Program-made: the position numbers and the translations under genes
The notes under the pieces: model-generated
Seen by the model: only the letters and a program-made list of their open reading frames with translations
The model's database searches: none
Told to the model about the DNA's origin: nothing
NCBI GenBank assembly: GCA_963422465.1
Contig: OY730175.1
Location: 1,054,001 to 1,118,000, forward strand
From: Lichina pygmaea
Lineage: Eukaryota; Ascomycota; Lichinomycetes; Lichinales; Lichinaceae
DNA: 64,000 nt
Direction of reading: 5' to 3'
In this document: positions 1 to 11,017 of the stretch, piece after piece
Layout: each line of letters opens with the position of its first letter
Numbering within the stretch: position 1 is the first letter of the stretch

Positions 1-360
1 ACGGAGGTACGTACATACGTAGCTCAACAAAGCCGTAGTCGACAATGTGGATCGTAGATCTTGTCACTGCTCGTGCACACAAGTCTTTGCTTCAAAATTC
101 ATATTGCTGTTCTGAGGAACTGTGTTAGAAGCCTCGCCGAGGAATTGTCGTGGCACCAGAGTTACTGTACGGGTACTCGTATACCGTACGTACAATACGT
201 ACGATCGGTGGCTGCAGTCCCACGTTCGGCATCTCAGAACCCAAGTCACCCGACTGCCGCGTAGCATTGCGTTTCGACACCCACCCAGGACCGCTCAGAC
301 CGGTCGACACTGAACCGCAAGTCGGAATCGAGGCTTCTGCGGGGCGCTCCTGCTCGAGCA
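1..360. other. Intergenic, no gene seen
   Basis: No coding region is convincing here. The stretch contains several GTACGTAC and CGTACG words (near 7-20 and 180-205) that recur across the intergenic DNA of the window. It should contain the LSM8 promoter. Confidence 0.6.
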
Positions 361-727
361 ATGTCTCTGCAGCCGTACGTCTCGAGTACGTGCATCCGGC
401 TTCCCCCAATCGTCACGGCGGGGACCTCGCATGCTAACTCGTCGACGAACCTCAGAGCGAGTCCTGGTGCTGACGTCCGATGGCCGAACTCTCACCGGCC
501 AGCTTCTCTCGTGCGATCAGACCACGAACCTGGTGCTCTCTCAGACGGTCGAGCGCATCATCCGGCCAGCGGACGACCCGGAAGAGAGCAAGGAGATCGA
601 ACACGGCTTGTACCTCATCCGCGGCGACAATGTCGTCGTCGTGGGTCTCGTCGACGGAGGGCTAGACAAGAGCATCGACTGGAGCAAGGTCAGGGGGGAG
701 GTCATCGGCGGGGTCAAGCACAGCTGA
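361..727 (+). CDS. LSM8: U6 snRNA-associated Sm-like protein LSm8
   Basis: LSm8 is the subunit that makes the nuclear LSm2-8 ring, which binds the 3' oligo-U of U6 snRNA and stabilises U6 for splicing. Two exons: 361-385 and 456-727, joined across a 70-nt intron (386-455) with a GTACGT donor, a GCTAAC branch-like box at 433-438 and a CAG acceptor. Splicing gives a 99-residue protein starting MSLQPYVSKRVLVLTSDGR, the usual family N-terminus; the frame open from 431 upstream of the acceptor is intronic. The Sm1 motif (VLVLTSDGRTLTGQLLSCDQ) and Sm2 motif (GLYLIRGDNVVVVGLVD) are both present, and the length fits the family (about 95-110). The acidic insertion PADDPEESKE between the motifs is where fungal LSm8 proteins vary. 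The intact motifs and intron make this a functional gene. Confidence 0.93.
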
Positions 728-3008
728 TCCCGGACGTCCGGCCTACACGGACGGTCGTGGTCCGATTCGAAGCCGGGTCACGTCGGACGAGGCAGAAAGG
801 GCAGCAGACCCGTCGCGGCGCGCAAGACAAGGCTCCCAGCTTAGGCCGGCGCGGCGCAGGCACGCTAGGTATCTTGGACAGTCCAAGTCCGGCTTGAAGT
901 TACAGCATTCAGTATGTTTCCTGCCAAGCGCTTGTGCCACTCTACGTTCTCAGGACGGGCTTGGTTGAATTGAGTGCGAGTGTTCAGGGACGACGTTCGG
1001 AGTGAGGCATCCCCGGGTGGTGATCGTGACAGTCAGCGTGTCGATACCTTCCTAGATGTCAAAGGAGCCTGGGGGAACTCCGCCCTGAGCCGCCTAGCTC
1101 AGCTTGCGCCAAGCGCGTCCAGAGTGGAATTCTCGAGAAACATTCAAGGTGTGCCAGTCCGAGGCCACGTCGGGCAGGTGCATTGCAGGTGGAGGTCCGA
1201 TTCTTCTTCTTCGCACCACAACCTGATTGCAGGCGGTCGAGCCACGTGCACAGATGACCGAAGACGACCACCGGCACGGTGCAACATAAACTATCCCCCA
1301 CCTGTCCGAGCCTGAATCTTCTTGGTTCTGTCTTCCTCCAAGACGGCGAGGTGCTGGCTACCGAGGCACTGTTCAGATGTGCGCTGGTACACCGCGGAGG
1401 CAAGGGGCAGGAGGAACAAGCAGACGGCCCCGAGTCGGGCTCGGCCCTCTCTGCCTTGCAGTCGCGCTTGGAGCTTGCGTTCGGCCGGTGACCATGCGTG
1501 TCGGCCCCACGCACGGCCGGAGGAAGAGGGGGGCGGTCAGTCTGCACGCGCGTCTGCTCGTCTTGCCGACGCCGTCGTGTGTCTCTTTTCGATCCCTGAC
1601 CATCAGTACAATACTGCATCTACCGTCTCTCTTCCACAGACCTGGTTCTCTGATGACGACGGGTTCTACGACCTGGTTCTCGAACCGTCTGTCCAAAGAG
1701 ACTGGCAATCTCACCGGCAGAGCGGCCTTCCTTGCCCTCTGGACGAGTCGAATCATGTCGAATCATGTCCTCTACAGTCAGGCTCGACGACAGCCGTCAA
1801 CAGCACGGAAGTTCGGACGGTCGTCCTTCGTCGGTCACGGCCTGGTCTCCCGGCTCGGCTGCCACGACCGTCTACCGAACGTCCGTTCAGCGGTAAGATG
1901 ATGGTCGACCTGCAGCAGTGGCTGGCGACGGGCGCAGGGGAAAACGCTCGCGACGCGGGGCTTACGGTACTTCGGTAGAGGTACGTACATTCGTACCGTA
2001 TCATAGCGTTGCTTGACGGAGTACGGAGTACGGTCGACCGAGATTGACGCCGAGATGCAGTAGGCACATAGCTATGTAGTCACGACGGATCCCCAGCAGC
2101 CCAGGTGCGGACGGCGAATGTCCTTGCGACTTTGGCGTCCATCACGGCTGTCGATTGCGTTGATCTCGACCCTGATGGAAACCAAAAGATGGCCTCGTAC
2201 TCGACCGACCCCCTGAGCTGACTCGGCCGCTTTCCCCATCGGGCTACCCTACGTACCTTACATTACGGAAGCACAACGTACGGATGTACAAGGTGCAACT
2301 CGTTCGACGGAGAATTCGGGCACGTTGCCGTGGCCCGAGCATCGGGGGGGCGTCTTTCACGTACGTACCTTCCGCACTTTTCGGCGTCCCCGTCGACATC
2401 GCTACCGGTACGTATGTGCCGCACCGTGACCCACGACATTCCCAAAGGCGAGGCCCTGCATCTCGGAGCATGAAGGTCGTGAGGTTTGCGGTGCGTAGGC
2501 GACCGTTCAGGATGGCTCTTCGGCCCGTTCGTCCTTTCCTGCGTCGCGCAAGAGGACGTGGAGCCGCACTCGCAACCGGATCCTGCTGATCGATGCGCAG
2601 TCGTCCCATAGCGTATCGTCGGTGCGCCTGCAAAAGTCCACGGCCCTACGCCAGTCACGACGGTCCTCCGCACGCGCTGTCTGAGCGCCGGCGCCGTCTC
2701 CGGACGTGACGATTGACGGGCTCAAGGGTCGACGGACCGGTCTTCGGGCGCGACACAGACGGGGGTCCGGAAGCCCTCCTCGATCTGACCTGCGCAGCCG
2801 GCTTGCGTGTCGCTGCCGACTGGCGTCGGTCCACCCCCACGATCCCTCCCGCTATCGGCACTCTACAGAAACGAAGCGGCCGCGTCCAGACTCTCGGCCC
2901 CCCCCGCTCCGCACCCCACCCTGGGACGGGGTCCCTGCGGCGGTCGCCGATGCTGGTCCTCCGGCGGGGGTGGCGCTCGGCGAGCTCTGCGTGCGTTCGA
3001 CCACCGAG
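728..3008. other. Intergenic, no gene supported
   Basis: Several open frames exist on both strands, but they overlap one another, are Arg/Pro/Ser-rich and match nothing recognisable. They look like chance frames in GC-rich DNA. The stretch has repeated TACGGAGTACGG and ACGTACGTAC words (about 1980-2035 and 2250-2420). The LSM8 terminator and the promoter of the gene starting at 3009 must lie here. Confidence 0.5.
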
Positions 3009-4226
3009 ATGTCTCTGGCGGTCGCACTTCAATCGGTGCTCTACTACGTCGTCGCCTGCTCGCCCTGTCGCCAGTGCGCCTATCAACGCCGGCGAAAGCG
3101 AGAGGCGGCCCAGATGGAGCAGCGACGGGCCGACGCCGGCGCGCCCGGGCTCTACCGGCACCCGTCGCCCTTCTCGACCAACATCTACTGGCGAGACGAG
3201 TTGGCCATGGGGCCCGGCCCGGCCCAGAAGAGGTCCGGCAGGGACGCCAAGGGGAGCAGCCAGCGGCGCCTGACGACGGCCGGACCGGGCAGCAGCGTCG
3301 AGAGCAGCGCCGCGAGCCAGGGCGACGTGCTCAGCCTCGTGGCGGCGAACGTGCCGGCGGGCTCGCGCGACTGGTACATCAGGCGCCACCAGCGCCAGGA
3401 CGAGATGCTCTGGGGACGCGAGAGCCGATCGGATCCGAGCACGCGGAGCCATAGCATCGCGGCCGGCTCGTCCGTCGGCCTCACGGGCCTCCCGCGCACG
3501 GGCGCGACGTCGCCGGACCCGTGCTACGTCGCGAAGAACCTGCCGGCCGGGGCTTCGCACCCGCCCATCGTCAGCGCGCGGCCGACCAACCGCAGCGACG
3601 CGAGGTGGATGCTGCAGCCGCCGCCGAGCGCGAAGATCATGAACGGCAAGGCCCCGCCGAACCGCGACCGCAGCGACAGCGGAGGGTCCGGCCGTCGGAG
3701 CCTCGGCGACTTTGGCCTCGGACGGCAGCCGAGCGGGAGGCCGATCGAGCAGGGCCTCGAGCTCACGGCCTCGGCCGGCCGCGACGGCGGCCAGAAGAGG
3801 CCGAGGCCGGTTCGCCTCCTCCGGGACCGATGCGCTCCGGAGACTCTTCCGGGACAGGACGGCCGGGTCCCGATCGACGCGACCTCGGCCGCGGCGGAGC
3901 CTGGCGGGGCGACCCGCGCGGGGACGCGTCGGTCGACGACGGCCGACAAGGAGAACGTCGCCCCGGTAGCCGTCGACGGCGGCGCGATACCGTCGACGCA
4001 GGTCCTCCAGGAACTCGTCCCGCCACGGACGCCTCTGGACGACCGAGCCTGCGCGGCCGAGACACGCTCGACCCTCTCCCGGCGCACTCTCTCGGACCGC
4101 TCGGCGCAACCGGACGATTCCCGGACGCTCTCTCGTCCGTGCGCGTCGTCCGCCCCGCGAGGGCACCCAAACCTGGATTTCAAGTTCCCGGACCCCGAGG
4201 CGTTGCGCGTGTGGAACGATGAGCAG

Positions 4227-4264
<38 letters not shown>

Positions 4265-4499
4265 CGGGGACCACGACGACGGCGGGGACGAAGGAAGCAC
4301 AGACGATACGACGACGCACGGCGACGATACCGTCGGCGAGAGCGACGACGGAGAACGATTCCACGACGCCGTGTCGGAAAACGACTCCATCTCGTCGACC
4401 GAGTCCGGCACGATGGGGAAGATGCAACGAGCACGGATGGCCAAGGGAAGGAGCGGGGGCTCGAGTAGCAGCGCTCGACGGGGTCGACCACCAGATTGA
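3009..4499 (+). CDS. Conserved Pezizomycotina protein of unknown function, acidic C-terminus
   Basis: The start at 3009 (MSLAVALQSVLYYVVACSPC) is chosen because the conserved block begins there; the frame is open further upstream but that part is low complexity. The predicted protein has 496 residues. Order of parts: a short hydrophobic N-terminus with a Cys pair (residues 1-20), a basic stretch (YQRRRKREAAQ), the block PGLYRHPSPFSTNIYWRDEL (about residues 46-66), then WYIRRHQRQDEMLWGRE (about 120), long disordered Ser/Pro/Arg regions, and an Asp run of 12 encoded by a GAC repeat (4222-4262). I recall the YRHPSPFSTN and RRxQRxDExxWG blocks from uncharacterised ascomycete proteins, sometimes labelled signal-peptide proteins. 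No catalytic motif is visible and the function is unknown. An even longer antisense frame over the same DNA is Arg/Pro-rich and is rejected. Confidence 0.8.
4222..4262. repeat. (GAC)n microsatellite inside a CDS
   Basis: About a dozen GAC triplets encode a poly-Asp tract in the conserved protein at 3009-4499. Being a triplet repeat, length changes here keep the frame. Confidence 0.85.
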
Positions 4500-4868
4500 T
4501 CGATTCATTTGTCTACCGATCGATTGACCGTGACGGCGGGAAGAGTCAAGTCGTCCTCGTCTGTCAAACGTCCCCCAGCCTGCAGTAGGCCGAGTCGTCT
4601 GACGGAAGTCGGAACCGCTTGATCGTCGGAGTCGTTTGATTGTCCCGGACGCTACATGCGTACCTCCGTCACAGAAGTTGCAGTGCACTCTTATCATCAC
4701 CACCACCACCGGCATCACCGCTACTACCATCACTAAGCTCTTCCAGTGCCCTCGACTCCCCCCTTGGCCAACTATCCATCTGTCCAGGCATCTATGCATC
4801 TATCGGTTCATCCATCCATCCATTCATTCATTCGTCCATCTATGCATCTATCGGTCCATCCTTTCATT

Positions 4869-4899
<31 letters not shown>

Positions 4900-7689
4900 C
4901 CATCCATCCACCCATCCACTATACATCACCTCTATTCGCGCCTTCTCTCAACTTCCATCTGTACTCCGTCACATCGCATGACAATCCGAACATCTCCTGC
5001 TCTCTCTCCATCCTACTTATTCCGTCTGCTGCTCTCTCCCTTGCGCTCTCTGATACACTGCATTCCGCAGATGTCGACCTAGATACTCTACAGGTCGTCG
5101 TGATAGCTTGAAAGGCCAGTCTTCCCTAAGCTCGGACCGTATGACGACGGAAGGAAGTGGAGAGAATAACGGGGAGGATAACGTAAAGAGGAGTGGAGAG
5201 AATAATGGAGAGAGATAGCGGGACGGACAGAGGCAGGTAGTGGGACTTCGATTCATCGCTTCTTTCTTCCTCCGACGAGACCTTACGTAGTTCCGGCCCG
5301 ATGCAAAAGACAAGACGAGAACAAAAAAGGACGTCCTAGTCGGAAGTCTGAGGGAGATCACGGGGGGAAGGGGGGAGGGGGGACGGTGGCAGAGAGGTGC
5401 CAATTTTTTTTTCCGCTCTAGAATTAGTTGGTTCGGGAGGACGGGAGGACGAGGATGAGAGGATGAGAGGACGAGAGGGGAGTGAAGGAAGCTGGGACGG
5501 GGATGAGGTCGAGGATAAAAGTGTTTGTTTCCGTGACGGTGCCTGTCCCGACAGGCGGTAACGTACAGTATGTAGCGGCTTTGAAGGAGGGAGATGGGAT
5601 GGATCCCCAGAGGGTGCGTACCGTACCTACAGCCGCCTTGGGGAGAGGACGGTGGGTACGTATCGATCGACTGGAGCCTGTGCTGCGATGGAACATCTTT
5701 GAGACCGGGGGGAGCCCTCGCGGCCGCTCTTCCGACCGCCGCGGCTGCTAGTCGTCGTTCTGCTGCCATCGGCGCGGACGATACCGCCGGAGACGACGAC
5801 CGCTGTGATACTGGACCGCCTGGATGAAAGGAAGATGACGAAGAGAATCGTTAGACTGCCTGGACGAAAGAGAGAAGACGGAGAAGAACATTAGACTGCC
5901 TGGTTAAAAGAAAGAAGATGGAGAACATTGGACTGCTCGGTCAAAAGAAAGAAGACGAAGAAAGAAAAGAAAGAAAAAAAAAAACCTCCCCGCTGCCGAG
6001 ACGACGAATCGAACCCAGCACGATCGATCGATCGATCGATCGAATGATGGACCGGTCAGGTACGTATGTACGATACATTTCAAAACACAAAAAGTACAAG
6101 GCCGGGATGGGGATCCCTTCCTTGCTCAAATCCGGTCGGCTCGTAGGGGCGCCCCGGCGCAAGCGCCGGAGAACGGGTAGGTGCGTGGTAATCTACCCCA
6201 CCAGGGTTTTCTATACCAAACCGTACCACCCCTCGTACGTACAGGGATTTGGCCTGACTCCCAACCAGGAAACCGAGTTGGGCGCGGCACCAAGCGGAGG
6301 TACATCCCGTGTTGAACGGGGTAACCTCTTTGTGGGAGTTTTTCGGACCAAGCGTGTTCCCACTAGCCCAGCTTCCTACTCTGCCCTCCCGGGGCGCTTG
6401 TGGGAATGTCCGTCTGGAGAAATATATGAGGCGGAGGTGGCGTCTGGCCTGTCACGTGCCGAGGGCGACGACGGCGACGACGGCGACGTGTCTTTCCCAG
6501 CCTCGCTGGCGCGACGGAGTGACCCGGCATTCGCAACGGCCACGTCCGACGTCGGCGGAGCGGATGCCAATGGAGAGCACAGTCCAAGACCGACACTGGT
6601 GTCTCCTCCTGCGCAATCCTCCGCATCGCGGCTATACGACAGGGGCGTCTCGGTGCGTCTCTCTGCCTGTGTGGCCACTTGGTCTACGTCTGTACGAAAT
6701 AGTCGTGCCCCTGACAGGACTACAGAGGAAATCGGTGATCATTACAATCAGCCTTGTCGAGAGGAACGTGAACACCGCAGTGTTTCAGGAGACGTCACTT
6801 GATCCATCTTCTCAAGGGTGTTCCACTTGCATGGGCAGCTTTCTCCTTCATCTGCGTGATATCGTCCAAGTGGCAGCTCCTGGTCCGTCAAGGCCCGACT
6901 CTCCAAGAGGCATCCAGTCCTGTCCCTTGTGGGTCGACAAGGCATCAACGAGAGGCATCCCTTTCCAGTGAGAGACCCTGCGAGATGGACTCGGCTTGGG
7001 CCTACACCTGGTGGGTTGTCGGTCGACCTGTGGCTGAACGGGCTCTTGTGGTGACACGTGATGCATTTCGGTGCGTGTCGACAGAGTCGGATCCTTTGGA
7101 GGCTCTCGAGATGCACCAGGTCACGCAGCACAATTCACACCGTGATGCCAATCGCATCCGTTGATCGAGGTGGAGACAATACAAGGCACAACATCTCCCA
7201 CAGACCACGGCCACTCCGCCGATCCCAATCCAAGGCAGGCGGCGTCCTGGGTAACAAGCAGCGCAGTCCAAAGCCTCTCGCCAGGCTCCTCCCCCTGTCG
7301 CCACACCCGGCAGCAGGGAGACGACGGCCGATGTGCTTGTTGCCAACGGCTCCAGATGGGCAACACCTGGCCAATGCATTTCCCTGGGAACGGGCTACGC
7401 TGCCCATACTCAAGAGGTGCATCCGAAGCGTGAGCACGTTGCAGGAACGGCAAAAGTCTTACATCAAGACAGATCTCGATGTAGCGGAGATCAATGCGAT
7501 ACGGCACCCGGCTTCAGAGGCATCTGTATCAGTGCCGTGACATTGATGAAATGCTTGTTCGCTGTCTCCTTGGAGATGGGACCCTGATCTGGCACGACAA
7601 CATCTTGCAGTCCACGTCCGGTCAGGCGGTGGCGTCGGGTAAAATGTCTTACAAAGCGGTTAGTCAGCAGACTTGACTAGCGCCAATCA
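4500..7689. other. Long gene-poor stretch with simple repeats
   Basis: No gene is supported. It contains a CATC/CATT microsatellite (4790-4930), purine-rich tracts (5130-5500 and 5830-5990), a (GATC)n run at about 6018-6043, and CGTACG words. Open frames up to about 290 codons in 5.9-6.8 kb are low complexity, lack any recognisable motif and are contradicted by equally long frames on the other strand. From about 6240 on, base use moves toward the transposon island. Confidence 0.5.
4790..4930. repeat. CATC/CATT tetranucleotide microsatellite
   Basis: Imperfect tandem CATC and CATT units with occasional CGTC and TATG variants, pyrimidine-rich on the + strand. Confidence 0.85.
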
Positions 7690-8185
7690 TGTTACTGCCG
7701 TACTTGTACACTCCGTACACAGGAGTACTTGTACTGTTACTGTATGCACGGAGTGGGTGAAGTACCGGCTGGTGGGATGTCTACAAGTACTGTACTTGTA
7801 CGAGGTACCCTCGTACCCTCGTACATTACCTCCGCAGATATGTACAGAAGTACACATACATGCCCACAATTCCCACAATCTCCACTATCTCCACAATCCC
7901 CTAGTGAAACCGTGCTGGCAACATCTAATCACTCTCAGCATGCCCAGCTTTCACTCTTTCTCTAAGTGGCCAAAAGCCACTGATAACAAAGAGGAACAGC
8001 TATTTCTCCTCAAACTCCCCCAGGCCAGTATGGAAAGTATTAACAGAAAGCACTTCTTTCTGAAGCTGTCAGGAGCTAGTTGCCTGACCGGGCGCTTAGT
8101 CAGTTAGATCCTGACTAGGCAGGCGGGTGCAGCCGCACTTATCTATCGCTGGTACGGAGATGTCGGGCACTAAGCCCAGACATCA
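7690..8185. other. Junction between gene region and transposon island
   Basis: The first 170 bases are dense in GTAC, TGTAC and GTACTTGTAC words (7700-7850). After that GC falls and no coding frame is seen. The sequence shared with other LINE copies begins at about 8186, so this segment is host DNA or an older repeat I cannot name. Confidence 0.4.
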
Positions 8186-8871
8186 TGAAACTCTTCCCAG
8201 TACCACATCGTCAAAGGACCGTCACTTTTGACAATCAGCGAATTTGGTCATAAGTCCTGGAAACCAGTCGCGAAGCTTGCTGAAACCACCCACTTCCCAA
8301 GAGTGAAAACCCATCACTTTTCTGAATCAGGCCTATTGGTCAAAAGTTGTGATCCCAGAACTCACGTCTTCTTGCTTCAACTACCAACCACCCAGCCACA
8401 ACAAGAGTGAGAGGGACCAGAGGTATTCTGAAGGACTGGGCAAAGCCCTACCTACCTTGGAACAATCAGCCCTGAGACTAAAACTCTGGATTAAGCCAGC
8501 ACTCCCAGTCTATCAGAGATAAAACACCAAACCTCTCCTAAAAGTGAGAAACACCCACCAACAAGGAGATCAGGGGTCCCAGGATAAGAGGAATGGTTTA
8601 GAGCTTGCCTCTAGTGCTGGTAGAGTTGAAAAACTCTAGGAAAGCTCAGGCAGGGGGTGTGGTCCCTAGCTTGAGTTAATACAACCAGATTTCCCTAGAG
8701 TCTAGTTGGAAAAGACTGCCCAGGAAAGTACAGTCTTGGGGAGTGGTCCCAGGATTGTGCAACTACTGCTAGGAACCAGGTGACCCTTTGCGAACAACTG
8801 GAAGAAGTCTCCAAAAGAGCCTCACCAATCCCAGCCAAAAAGAACTGCTGGAAGACACCTAAAATCACATA

Positions 8872-10390
8872 ATGTCAAAGAAAAAACCAGAGAAAGAGAA
8901 AGAAAATGTGACGAGGCAATGGCAGAGCAGAACTCAAGCCTAACTGATCCAGTAACCTTGACCTGACTTGGCTTGAGACTTGAGACTTGGATTGATGTAC
9001 AAGACGAAAGACAAGGAAGGAAAAGAGAAAAGAAGAAGAGAAGAAGCTGGGGGAGCAGGAGAAGTTCTTATAGGCAGGGGATACGGCGGAGCAAGCAGGC
9101 AACAGTGCAGATGGAACTTCCCGGCAAGGTGCGTGACTTGTGCCAGATATGCAACTGGGCCAGAACCGTGACAGAAAACCAGTCTTCTCCAAGCTCCCAG
9201 CAACCCCCAGTGGCTAACTCCCTGACAGACCAATCCCAGACTCAAGAAAAAGAAGAAGAGAAGGGGCTGACACCTCCCCAGCTAGTGGAAGAATAGCTTA
9301 TCCACACAAAAGCTCCCCAACACATCAAAAAAGCATAGGATAGTATTCTGTCCAAAGTGGCAGAAGCTCTGGACAAAGATGTCTCCACTCACTCACCTAA
9401 CTCCCAGAGTCTCCAGAAGATACTTGAGAGACTGGACAGCATTGAGAAACAAGTCCAAAAACAAAACACCAAGCCAACATATGCCCAGGCAGCCCAGAAA
9501 ACGGTAGGACAGGAAATCCCTGTTCCAACCAGAATCCACAGTGAAATCACTATCAGACCTGGAACTCAGACTGGCCAGCTAGCAAACAGAACACCAGCCC
9601 AGCTTATGAAGCTCTCAAGAAGAAAACACCACTCTCCTGCCAAAAAGAAATAAGAGCAGCCAGAAAACTACCCTCAGGAGATATTATAATCTTTCTGGAA
9701 ACTCCTCAAGCCCAGACTCAGCTAGAGGAAAACAAGGACTGGATCCCAGCTGTCTTTACAGCAGAGGCCAAGATATCACCCAGAATCTTTCCAGTGCTAG
9801 TCTATGGGGTGCAGACAAAAGACTTCAAGCCAGAAAACCTGGAGGAAACAAAAAAGGCAATCTTCTCCCAAAACCCTGGGATGGAAAGTAAGGTCAACAT
9901 CCTAAGAACCTACTGGTCCAGAAAAGCCAAACTCCTCCAGAAGCCAGTCACATCTCTACATCTGGATCTAGCTACCCCAGAGCAAGCAAACCTCCTAATT
10001 GAGAAAGGAGTAGTTCTAGGATACACTCTACATGAAGTAGAACCAGCCCTGCTAGCAACATCAGTCACCCAGTGCTACAAATGTGCTAGGTTTGGACACC
10101 AAGCACGCACTTGCCAAGCCCAAGCCCAGTGCACAGCCTGTGGAGGAAAGCATGCCAGAAGAGACTGCCAGACTTCTCCAGAAACTCTAACACCAAAATG
10201 TGCAAACTGCGAGGGAAACCACCCAGCCTGGTCAAAGTCCTGCCAGAAAAAACAGGAAGCAATCCAGAAAGCAAGAGAGGTATAGCTAGCAAGACCAGGG
10301 AGGTACACAACAGCTCCCAGACTAGCTCTACCTCAGACTCCCTCAACACAAGAAAAAGGGCCAAGTCTACAAGACAGACAAGAAGCTAAG
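8872..10390 (+). pseudogene. LINE ORF1 (gag-like, CCHC knuckles), broken
   Basis: The likely start at 8872 reads MSKKKPEKEKEN and is cut by the solo LTR after about 11 codons; the minus-strand copy has the analogous start MPVKKKKPDF. The readable blocks are 9357-9653 (coiled-coil-like, LQKILERLDSIEKQVQKQN) and 9794-10285. The latter ends with three Cys/His knuckles: CYKCARFGHQARTC, CTACGGKHARRDC and CANCEGNHPAWSKSC. This is the layout of Tad1-clade ORF1 proteins, which bind the element's RNA. At least two frame changes separate the blocks. Confidence 0.8.
8907..9173 (-). mobile_element. Solo LTR (Gypsy family 1) with target duplication
   Basis: This 267-bp sequence is the reverse complement of the LTR of the Gypsy element at 14.26-19.58 kb. 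It runs from TGTGACGAGG to CCGTGACA and is flanked by a perfect 5-bp target duplication GAAAA (8902-8906 and 9174-9178). It sits inside LINE ORF1, so it is younger than that LINE. It is about 7 bp shorter than the LTRs of the full element, lacking part of a TTGCCTGA segment, a difference it shares with the solo LTR at 31.9 kb. Confidence 0.93.
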
Positions 10391-10545
10391 AAAAGAAAAC
10401 AAGGGGAAGTACTAAGAGCATGCTCAGGCTCAAGACTGAACACTCAGCTCCCCACTTTCCCACTTGCACAGAACTCAGAGTTCCAAATCAACATACCCAG
10501 AAAAAAAGCTACTGAGATCTTGGACGACTCTAGCCAAGAGGATTA

Positions 10546-11015
10546 ATGAGTTACTCCACACTTAACCTTCTCCAGTACAATGTCCAGAAAAGCCAGACAT
10601 GCCAAGAACTTCTACTGGCAAACCCTAGACTACAGGAAGTGGACATCATCACTCTGCAAGAACCCTGGAAAAACCCCCACCAAGAATCAAGCATCTCTAC
10701 AACATTCTCAGCCTTCTACCCTTTACAAAGCCAGGAGCTAGGGAGAACACTTGTTCTTGTTAACAGAAGAATTTTGCGGTCATCTATAAGCCCAATTTTC
10801 TGGAGTAAAGATCTAGTCTCCTTGGAGATAAGAGTTCAAACAAAGTTATTCTGGATCCACAACCTCTATTTCACACCCACAAGCCAAAGGAACTATAGAG
10901 AGTTAGCTCAGACTCTTCTAGACCTACTGGAACAAGCTATCCAAAAAGAGGGTGAACATATTCTCCTGACAGACTCAAATCTCCACCACCCAAGTTGGTC
11001 AAAGTCAAGCCAGCT
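10546..11015 (+). pseudogene. LINE ORF2, endonuclease domain only
   Basis: The start reads MSYSTLNLLQYNVQKSQ. Endonuclease/exonuclease/phosphatase-fold motifs are visible: NVQKS (Mg-binding Asn), LQEPW (catalytic Glu) and LLTDSNLHHPSW (D-x-N). The frame leaves homology after HHPSWSKSSQL, where the next LINE fragment begins, so reverse transcriptase is missing. The endonuclease nicks target DNA for target-primed reverse transcription. Confidence 0.85.
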
Positions 11016-11017
11016 AT

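Larger units (their letters stand above)
8186..11015 (+). mobile_element. Tad-like LINE, copy 1 (3'-truncated)
   Basis: A non-LTR retrotransposon in + orientation. Its first 700 bases (5' UTR) match, in reverse complement, the 5' UTR of the minus-strand copy at 20.64-21.23 kb. Parts: 5' UTR (8186-8871), ORF1 with Cys-rich zinc knuckles (8872 to about 10390), and the start of ORF2 with the endonuclease domain (10546-11015). The copy ends abruptly inside the endonuclease, where a minus-strand LINE piece begins with a T-rich run. ORF1 is interrupted by a solo LTR (8907-9173) and by frameshifts. No reverse transcriptase remains in this copy. Confidence 0.85.

Noticed and set aside
2655-4799. 714-codon minus-strand open frame
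   Set aside because: It is antisense to the conserved protein at 3009-4499, consists of Arg/Pro/Val-rich sequence and a Val run opposite the GAC repeat, and has no recognisable motif.
5998-6045. tRNA T-arm-like word (GGGTTCGATTC on the minus strand)
   Set aside because: The flanking bases do not form a T stem and no anticodon or D arm can be placed; the neighbourhood is a (GATC)n repeat.
5918-6802. 294-codon plus-strand open frame
   Set aside because: It begins in simple purine repeats, shows no conserved block and overlaps comparable frames on the other strand.
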